Source of the DNA: Ephemerocybe angulata
Taxonomy: Eukaryota > Basidiomycota > Agaricomycetes > Agaricales > Psathyrellaceae
Assembly: GCA_013368325.1 (NCBI GenBank)
Contig: JAACJK010000001.1
Span: 2,418,001 to 2,482,000, forward strand
Reading direction: 5' to 3'
Length of the DNA stretch: 64,000 bases
Positions within the stretch are counted from its first letter, which is position 1. Every line of letters starts with the position of its first letter. Made by a program: the position numbers and the translations under genes. Below the pieces are notes generated by a model. The model saw only the letters and a program-made list of their open reading frames with translations. It made no database searches and was not told where the DNA came from. Below are positions 55,640-64,000 of the stretch, piece after piece.

Positions 55640-58600
55640 CTAAACAGTGGTAATTTCCCCCTTCTCAATAGCCTCAACGCTCAACCACACCTTATCTCCC
55701 AAATCCTTCTCCAACTCATCCAACAGCTCCCCGACCAAAGAATCTCCTCCTACCCCTGCCATAAACTTGCGACTAGTGATAATGAACATGCCTCTCTTGC
55801 ATCGAGTGAGCATAACATTCGTCCTCCGTAGGTTGTCCAGAAATCCCAACCCTTGGGATCGGACAAGAGATATGATGATATAGTCCTCCTCGTTTCCTGC
55901 AGAATACCAATTAGCCAAGTTGCTGAGTATATGCCACCAAAAATACAGCAAATACCTTGGAATGCATCCACATTGAAGCACTTATCCTCCCAGGATAAGC
56001 CTTCTTCCTCCTTCATCTGGTTCTCTATGCCATTGGTCTGGCCTTCGTAAGGTGTAATAATCCTGTAGTCAAGGTTCTGTATCTGAAGAAGCTTTGCCAG
56101 CTTCAGAACTACAGCCTGCTCTGCGACATTCTAATCGTAATTGTAAACAACAATCAAAACTAAAGAGATATATAAGCATACCTTCCAAGATGTCCCGGCT
56201 TTGGCTTCAACACCAGGGACATCAACAAAATGGCAGGATATCATAGGGGTAGCAATCGGGTGGCGTAAATTGGACTGAAGCTCGTTGCTGTAAACAGCAG
56301 CCGAGATGATGTTCCCCAGCTCAGGGGGCATGCGGTCTAAGCGACATATGAGAAACCTGCAGAATTAACAAAAAGAGAGACAGACATTGTATGTTGAGAA
56401 AGATGACAAGATTCTTCAAGTGTGATACTTCGAACACACTGCGGAGTGACTTGAGGTCTTCTTGACCGTGGGGAGGCACTACAAATGTGACACACATAAG
56501 AGCATAATTATGGATCACAAACTAGAGCACTCACACTGCTTGTCATCCCCGATGAAGCAAAGCTTCCGCAAAGTTGGTAAAAAGGTCGTAAATGCCGGGA
56601 TATAGGAGCCAATTTCAATCTGAGAGGCCTCGTCAACGATCAGAGATCGGATGGGAATGTGCTTTGTAAAGATATGGAGCGATGGATTAGAGAGCATAGA
56701 AAGAGTAGAGAGTATGACCTTGCATCCAGCAAGGTCTCGGGGCTTCGTCTTCTTAAAACTTGAAGAAAGAATCAAATGATCCTTGAAGCGTGTGTCCTCA
56801 GTGTATAGATGCTCATGCCTTGGGGTATTCATCAGCTATAAACCTATACCTGCAAAAAAGCAAAAAAGCGCACCACCCATTATGGAAGTCCCTAGCTACC
56901 AAGATCTTCCAATCTTTGAATCCGACAGACAGCAGCTTGAGGGCGATGTTCTTCACAGCCACATTGGACTGAGCAATGAGCCAGATGCCAGAGCGGCCCA
57001 TCTGCGTGGCCATCACGACATAGGCACCAATGACAGATGTCTTCCCTGTTCCCGGGGGACCTTGGACGATAACAAGGCGATGAGCAGCCTTGTCGGAGAG
57101 CATGGAGTTCACCGCCCTCTGCTGAGAGCCGTTGAGCTTGGGAATATCATATTTCTTGCTGGGGGCTGGTTTAGGCGACATGGGAGGTGGGGTGTCCCAT
57201 TCAGCAGGCCAATTGAGAAGGTGTTTGTCATCGCCATCGGAGGGGAACCAAATATTCCTGACCCACGGGTTGTCGCTGAGAATGGTGAGCTCGCCTTGGA
57301 GGACACGGAGGATTGTGGCAGACCGCTTCGATTCGGAGAGTGTTGGGTCATCTTTGCCGGTGGTCTCGACGGTGAGTAAAACCTTCGTTTTTGCATCAGA
57401 GGCTACGGTCTTGGCGGCTTCGACGACGCCTGAGCCGTTGTCGGTGGCGTTAATCCTGTTGTACAGTGTGTATTGACCTCGCTCTCCATCGACGTACAGG
57501 CGGCCTTTCTATAGAAACACAAAGACAAGTAAGGAACGAGGCGAGCATGGCAATTGTGAAAGTACGTACGAGGCCGTCACCGCGGAACTTGTCCTTGTAG
57601 GACGCGGCATCAAGCTTAACGATGCCGTCGTTATTCCGAACGCCGGTTAGTCTATGAGTGGTGGTGGTTGCCTTGGTAAGACCCAAACGGTGGGCATCCG
57701 TTGAGATGGTGGCAACGACGTTGAGCATCTGTGGGATGGGAATGGTGTGAGTTCACGGTGCCTAATGTACGGGATACTAAGAGATGCTCTGTAATGCAGA
57801 AATTCGGGCGAGGGGAAAGGATTGCAGGAAGGGCAACGCCAATACAATTTCGCGGGTATTGAGATTGGAGATGCCACGGCACCCACCCACGATGGAAGCC
57901 TGAAGCGGATAAACAGAGAATGAGATCGGGCGTACCTCTGGAGTCATGTCCTGCGTGTTGACCCTCTTGATCTCAGCCATTGTAGCGGCGTCGACACAGT
58001 CCGCGACGAGGAAGTGAGCAAGCCAAGCGCGGCACATCAGCTCCTTCCTGTGGTTTACTTCGGTGGGGTCGTATTCTTCATTTCGGAATTCTCGTTCAAT
58101 TCTGTCAAGGTTCGGCTTGATCTTCTGGTGCTGGGCGCTCTTCAAGGCAGCCTGGACGACAAGGTGGGGGTGCCGAGTACCCTTGCAGACGAAGGAGAAT
58201 GCGTCTTGTACGTCGATCGCGTTGGTAATGCGGAGCCCGAGGTCAATGTATAAAGCCATTGCCAAGGGGCCGAGATCGAAAGCGGTGATTGATACGTCGG
58301 GACTGGTAGGGCAGAGGAGTATTTCCTGAAGACACTGACGAGGGTCGGTTTGGATAGATGGGCCGGTGTTCGAGGCATGGGAGTCATTATCGGTATCGGA
58401 GCTTGAGGGGGTTGAGTCCGATGTCGGTTTGTCCTTCTTGTTAGTACCAGATTTCTTCAGTGCCCCGGTGAACTCGAGAATCACTGCGTTGGTGCCATCG
58501 CAGACGGCCAGCGCGACAATCTTGCCCTTCTTTGAGAAGCCTGGGGCCAGTCCTAGACTAGTGGAGGTCGAGAGTTTGTTGATTGCAGCAATAGCAGCAG

Positions 58601-58700
58601 CAGCTTTCGATTCTGATATCGTAGGGACTTGAATGCGCTTTGCTAACTTTGCACCCGGTCCACTGAGGACCGGTTGCATGAAAGCTAACGGAGGAGGCAT
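55640..58700 (-). CDS. UPF1-like SF1 helicase, tandem copy 1
   Basis: Eight exons (57936-58700, 57570-57728, 56874-57508, 56535-56818, 56386-56478, 56182-56336, 55956-56130, 55640-55896) give 840 residues. Helicase motifs run in order: I VIVQGPPGTGKTSVI, Ia WLIAQSNVAVKNIA, II SLIVDEASQIEIG, III CFIGDDKQLPPHGQ, IV QYRMPPELGNIISA, V ITPYEGQ and VDAFQGNEEDYIIISLVR, VI RRTNVMLTRCKRGMFI. This is the Dna2/Nam7/Upf1 (SF1B) set. The first 250 residues may be a decayed RNase D-like fold (SITAFDLGPLAMALYIDLGL, RITNAIDVQDAFSF). The 206-base intron 57730-57935 is unusually long and may hide a small exon. The start could be further upstream (58841). Confidence 0.85.
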
Positions 58701-58929
58701 CGGGAGAGCCTTTGGAGCGCACTGTCGATGAGAGTGCGGTTCAAAGTACGCAGCCCTACATCTTGGGCGATTGACAGCAATGAGGCAGGTGTGAAGAAGC
58801 CTCATGCCAAACCTTAACCATGATTGGACCGATGCTCCCACGGTTCCCTCCGGGCGCTTACGCTGCGAACTTGGGAGAAGTGAATGGATTCAGGCAACGA
58901 AAAGGATATTCTGGGAGCATTAAAGTAAA

Positions 58930-61667
58930 CTACTCAGTGAATGGATTACCCCCAAAATAGAGAACCCAAGCAGAGTCGATCCATGCGTCTTGACCCAGAG
59001 TGGTAGCCAGCTTTCCGACCAAAGACTCCCGAGCAACGCCCTCGACGAAATTGCGATTGCTGCAGATCACCATCCCCCTCTTGCATCTCGTCAGCATAAC
59101 ATTGACTCGCCTCTCTTCCTGCAGAAACCCGAGCCTGTTACCGGAGCGGACTAGAGAAACAATGATATAGTCCGACTCATTTCCTGCAGTGGCGTGAGTT
59201 AGTCGATGCTGCTGAATGAGCAGAGCGATTGTTTCACCTTGAAACGAGTCCACATTGAAGACTGCATCGTCGTGAGGGATCCTTTCTCTCTTCAATTCTT
59301 TCTCTATGTGCAAGCGCTGTGGGTCGTAGGGTGTGATTATTTTGAATGCCATTCGATTTGCAGCGAAGTGCCTTGCGATGGTAACTACCACTGCGGCTTC
59401 GCGCAGGTTCTTAGCGCAGCTGACTTTAGCGCAGGCTATACAGTAGTAGAGGAATAAAACGTACGACCCAGCTATTTCCCCTCTTTTCCTCATATGTGTC
59501 GGAGATATGAACGAAACGGCAGGTATTTGGTGATGCGAGCGGGTGACTCGTGTACACTTGACCATTGTAGACATGAGTCGAGATAAAGTTTCCAATCGGG
59601 GCTGGCATTCGATCTGTGTGGTTATTGAACCTTTAGCCTGCTACTCCCAGTGCACGTTCGATGATCACTGACATTGCGTATCGAGGAGAATTGCGTCCAT
59701 TCGCAGATGCCGCTTTTCGAATATGCTTTCGAGCTCTCTGATGTGCTCAAAACCATAAGGCGCCACTGAAATGCGTTAAATCACTATTAGCGCCATCCAT
59801 TTCGCAGGAGCGATGAGGAAATGAGGCGTACGCTGTTTGTCGTCCCCAATAAAGACGAGCTTCTCCAATTTGTAGCGGAACCTGTGAATGACAGGAAGAT
59901 AGTCGCCTACCTCAATCTGCGACGCCTCGTCTACAATAAGGGTCTTCACTGGAGCGATTGCCGTAACTTCCATCATGTTCGGGTTGAGCAAGTTGCTCAA
60001 GGTCGATAGTATGACTCTGGAGCCTAAGAGCATTCGGTGGGCTGTATACGGGTCCCTTGGAAGCGAGTCCGTCCTTATGAGGTTGCGCTCGAATTTTTGG
60101 TATAGATGCTCATGCCTAGCAAGTCACACATTTCAGCAAATTTAACGAGTCCGAGGCTGCATAGCCAGCTCACCAATCGAAGATGAACTCCTTCGACACA
60201 ATAATCTTGAAGTCCAAAAGCTCCGATTGAAGCAGCTTCTCTGCAATATTCTTCACGGCGACGTTCGAGTGGGCAACGAGCCAGACAGTGGCGTTAGGAT
60301 CCGAGTCAACGATACTATTTGTACCCGCTGCAATTACAGTGGTCTTCCCAGTTCCAGGAGGTCCGTGTATGAGCACCACACGATGGCGGTCCTCCAGGGA
60401 TATGATGGCCTCGACTGCACGGCCTTGTGAGCGGTTAAGAAAGATGCGATCGGAGAACCGGACCTTCCGTTCGCGCGCCGAGGCCAATGCGGGCCAAGGC
60501 GTCAGTTGCTCGGGAAAGAATATTGTCTGAACAAAGTGGTTATTGTCGAACAGGGTGAAATTTCCTTGAAGGATCCCGGCCAGGAGTCTGTGTCGAGTCT
60601 CTTCAGCGTTGGTTGGCGGCTCGCGCCCGTGGGTCTTGACATGGATGATAGAAACCCCATCACAAAGGGTCTCGGTGGGAGCGATCCTCGCTCCACGGCC
60701 CTCAACCTTTCTTGTCCGCGCTTCGACGGAAAATTCGCGTCCACCTTGAGAAACCATGAGCTCAAGCCGCTACAAGGGAACATGTTAACTCCACCAAAGC
60801 CCATACAGAACCGTAAGAGCACGTACTTGACCAATACTCGCTTGAGTGATCCTCGTTTTAAAGCGAGCCGAGGTCACATCGAGCCCACCCGTCCCCACTT
60901 TGACGTCCTCGTCGATCTCGTTTTCTATGACATTTGGCTTCAAGTGCCGGAGCTGCAAAGAAACACAGTACAGTTTTGACGCTTCTTGTAGATGCTGGAG
61001 AGTAGAAGTGAGATTGGGACGTGATGCTGAAGGTGAACAAGTAAGAAAGACGAACCATATACTGGAGACCAGAACTATCGTATACGATTGGAACGGAATG
61101 TCGAGCGGGCGATGATCCCGCGTACTGTGCAAGCCAAGCTTGTCTAACGGTGTCGTCCTGGCTCGTGTCTTTTCCTTCTCGTTCTATAAAAAGGTCGGCA
61201 AGAAGATTCATGCTAAGTAGGCTCGAGACGCCTCTGACACAGTTTTCGAGCGCCCAGGGCTCGAATTCATCCTTCGCTTGCGGCGGAAGCAAGCTTAGGG
61301 TTGAGGAGACACGCACACCGTACCAGTGTGCAAGCGTGTATACAAGCTTGTCAGCCGTAAACGCGTACTTGACTATTGACGCGTCGCGGAGGACCGTGTT
61401 CTCCAGTAGCCTCTGGGCATCGCCAGAAACGCCAATCCAGGCCTTGTCGACGCGATGGAAATGCACGACGAGTGCACGGGTGTTGGACGCTAGCGTCAGG
61501 GTCTTGAGAGCAACGTTTAGGCCATATATAGGAGCCAACCCAATGCAACTATCGACTGCAGAGTCGAGAAGTTCTTGTATGTGCTGAAACTGAAGATCAT
61601 CTTCATCGACGACTTGAATGTCGAGTCCATCTTCGAGCGCAAATAGGGTGGGTTGTCGTGGAATCAT
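58930..61667 (-). CDS. UPF1-like SF1 helicase, tandem copy 2
   Basis: Eight exons (61056-61667, 60827-60994, 60174-60769, 59832-60115, 59673-59765, 59465-59613, 59238-59409, 58930-59183) give 775 residues. Motifs: VVLIHGPPGTGKTTVIAAG, WLVAHSNVAVKNIAEKL, TLIVDEASQIEVGDYLPV, VFIGDDKQLAPYGFEH, QYRMPAPIGNFISTH, KIITPYDPQ, VDSFQGNESDYIIVSLVR and RRVNVMLTRCKRGMVI. The N-terminal 200 residues (TRALVVHFHRVDKAW, VKYAFTADKLVYTLAHWYGV) look like an exonuclease-type fold without clear catalytic acids. All introns match copies 1 and 3 in place. No frame damage. It is closer to copy 3 than to copy 1. Confidence 0.87.
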
Positions 61668-62097
61668 CGTCTCGGGGTGGTATAGAGTGGGGGCAGAAAG
61701 AAAGAGACAAGCGACATCCGTTGGCGGGTCAAGCCAAGGTCAAGCGAAGTCAGGGTTGCATTCATTCCCTTTTGGGGCTTGACATCGCCGTAGTTTAAAA
61801 AGAAGTCTGGGGCGGCCCGAAGAACGGGGATACGACAGCATGCCCGACACAGCGAGAAGAGAACGTAGGTGCGAGTTGCAAGCGGGATTGAGCTCGTGTC
61901 CCTCGAAACTGTCGGTCGAAGTGATTGTGGTGATGGAAGAGTCCAGAATCATGGGCGCTTGTTTCGCTGCCAGCACTTGTGTAAGCATTCCCACGGGCTA
62001 GTGCGTGGGCGCTCCACCACACATATCGGGATGGTAAAAACATTCTTTGAAAAGGGGCTACAATTACATGGAGAAAGAACATAGATCATATGTAGGA
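61668..62097. other. Spacer between helicase copies 2 and 3
   Basis: 430 bases with no supported reading frame; upstream region of copy 2 and 3' flank of copy 3. Confidence 0.6.
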
Positions 62098-64000
62098 TCA
62101 TTTGAAGAGACGACCTCCAATCTGCGCAATACGGGTGGAAGAGATCCAAGCCTCAGGCCCCAAGGTCTCTGCCAACTTTCCAACCAACGAATCGCATGCC
62201 ACGCCTTCAACGAAAGGTCGACTAGTGCAGATAATCATCCCTTTCTTGCACCTCGTCAGCATAACGTTTGCTCGCCTTTGCTCCTGCAAGAACCCAAGCT
62301 TCGTTCCGGACCGGACGAGGGAAACGATAATGTAATCAGCCTCATTCCCTAACATCAAGTGTGAGCGAAGATGCTAATCGTAAACGGGTAGGGATTTCTT
62401 CTACCTTGAAAGGAGTCGACATTGAACACTTTATCATCGTGCGGGAGCTTCTCGCGCTTCAATTCATTCTCGATGAAGGATCGCTGGGGGTCATAAGGGG
62501 TGATTATTCTGAATGACCATCCAAGTTGCTTCATCAACCTCGAAAGGGAGATGACCATGGCAGCTTCCCGGTAATTCTGTAGACAGACGTCATGCATAGA
62601 TTCCAAAACAGCGTTAGAGAAAAGGGCTACGCACTACCCAGCTATGTCCTTTCCTCTCTTCTTGCGTTCCTTTGACATGGACGAAACGGCACGTCTTCGG
62701 CGATGTCAAGGGGTGGTTGGTTTTCAACCGACCTTCGTACACATGTTTCGAGATGAACTTTCCAATGGCGAGCGGCATTCGATCTACAGAAGGTTTCAAT
62801 AAGTCAAAATCAAGCCCTGAGTGGACTCATCAATTACTCACATTGAGTATCCAAGAGAATAGCATCGACGCGAAGATGTCGTTTTTCGAATATACTCTCG
62901 AGCTCCTTGATCTGCTCATAGCCGTAAGGCGCCACTGGTGCCGAGAATGTATTGAGTGTTATTTGAACCGTTGGTGGGAAAGAACACGCACATTGCTTAT
63001 CGTCGCCGATAAAGACGAGCTTTTCCAAGGTGTGCTGGAACCTATTTATGACTGGTAGATAGTCTCCGACGTCTATCTGAGAGGCCTCATCAACAATGAG
63101 TGTCCGGATGGGAGCGACCAAAGTAATGCTCGACATGGTCTGGTTCAGCAGATTGCTCAACGTTGATAGGATAACCCTTGAGCCAAGAAGGAGTCGATGG
63201 GCCGCCAACGTGTCCCTTGGTAGGGAATCTGTTCGAATGAGGTTGGGTTCGACTTTCTGATACAGGTGCTCGTGCCTATTGGAATGAAATTGGTGTGATG
63301 GTCACTTTCAAGACCAAGGAAGGTACGCGACTCACCAGTCAAAATGGAATTCTTTCGAAACGACGATCTTGAAGTCCAAGAAGTTGGACTGAACCAACTT
63401 CTCGGCAATGTTCTTGACCGCCACATTGGAATGCGCAACAAGCCATACGGTGGCGGTCAAATCCGACTTGACGATGCTATGAGCACCTGCAGCAATAACC
63501 GTCGTCTTGCCTGTACCCGGAGGACCATGGATAAGGACTACTCGGCGGCGCGCCTCAAGGGATATGATTGCCTCGACCGCCTGGGCCTGGGAGTCATTGA
63601 GGATGGTGCGGTCGGCCAAGACGACTCTCCTAGGTCGAGAGGCAGTGACCGATGGCCAGGGAGACAGATATTCCGGAAAAAAGATCGTTTGGACAAAGCG
63701 ATCCTTGTCGAGAAGGGTGACGCCACCCTTCAGAAGGTCGGCAAAAAGCCGATGACGGAGCCCTTCAGCTGTCGTGGGCGCTTCCCGTCCGATTGTTTTG
63801 ACGTGGATGATTGAAGCGCTGCTGGATATGACCTTCGAAGGAGCGATCTTGGCACCACGACCTTCTACTTTCTTCGTGCGCGCTGATATATTGAATTGCT
63901 GTCCACCCTGGGAAACCTTTATTTCGAGGCTCTACGTGCATCGTCGTAATCTAAAAGCCCCTGAACAATGTCGACAGGCTTACCTGGCCGGGGCTTGGTT
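62098..64000 (-). CDS. UPF1-like SF1 helicase, tandem copy 3 (5' end beyond window)
   Basis: Exons 63984-64000 (partial), 63336-63931, 62992-63275, 62842-62934, 62635-62783, 62405-62576 and 62098-62348. Motifs: VVLIHGPPGTGKTTVIAAG, WLVAHSNVAVKNIAEKL, TLIVDEASQIDVGDYLPVIN, VFIGDDKQLAPYGYEQ, QYRMPLAIGKFISKHVYEG, RIITPYDPQR, VDSFQGNEADYIIVSLVR and RRANVMLTRCKKGMII. Exon lengths 596, 284, 93, 149 and 172 are identical to copy 2. The N-terminal domain lies outside the window. It appears intact as far as visible. Confidence 0.85.

Noticed and set aside
55640..62098. Helicase copies as pseudogenes because their open frames are short
   Set aside because: Every break coincides with a GT..AG intron that keeps the frame, and the introns match between copies.
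1..64000. CRISPR array, rRNA or bacterial-type operon
   Set aside because: No regularly spaced repeats or rRNA-like sequence; spliceosomal introns show nuclear fungal DNA.

Overview
This window is nuclear DNA from a mushroom-type fungus (Basidiomycota, most likely Agaricomycetes). Genes are dense, most introns are 45-65 bp with GT..AG borders, and several families are typical of agaricomycetes: DUF6533 seven-helix proteins, a TPR-CHAT protein and a Crypton with a GCR1_C-like tail. There are no operons. Many genes are divergent pairs sharing 200-330 bp promoters, or convergent pairs. Exon borders are my own splice-site reading, checked by reading frame and homology pattern, with no transcript data.

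Layout. 1-1026: 3'-truncated NOP15-like nucleolar RRM gene. 2.3 kb: degenerate tRNA-like SINE head. 3.1-6.6 kb: truncated XPG-N nuclease fragment followed by a Crypton tyrosine-recombinase element. 8.1-17.4 kb: housekeeping block (eIF1A, APC6/CDC16, an unknown protein, an F-box/ankyrin-like protein, mitochondrial dynamin MGM1). 19.3-23.2 kb: convergent pair of DUF6533 membrane proteins. 24.3-28.5 kb: TPR-CHAT caspase-like protein. 28.7-35.7 kb: SERINC/TMS1, RMI1, a DNAJC8/Spf31-like J protein and an F-box-like protein with a GSDLDIF motif. 35.9-47.2 kb: a non-LTR retrotransposon whose reverse transcriptase is split by a 6.2 kb DNA transposon. 47.3-55.3 kb: COX11, RAD2/XPG and a carnitine acyltransferase. 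55.6-64 kb: three tandem paralogous UPF1-like SF1 helicase genes, the last cut by the window edge.

The most notable structure is the nested transposon. It has an exact 8-bp target-site duplication, 11-bp perfect terminal inverted repeats starting CA, 46-bp subterminal direct repeats, and one seven-exon gene for a transposase of about 1804 residues. That protein carries an N-terminal C2HC finger, a P/THAP9-like RNase H-type core (inferred) and a C-terminal PHD-like finger, and all seven exons stay open. Next are the tandem helicases, which keep matching intron positions and nearly identical exon lengths and have an N-terminal region that may be a decayed RNase D-like fold, and the TPR-CHAT protein, which keeps both catalytic motifs.

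Several genes serve genome maintenance and the cell cycle (RMI1, RAD2, APC6). MGM1 and COX11 act in mitochondria. These look like ordinary neighbours; nothing suggests joint regulation beyond shared divergent promoters.
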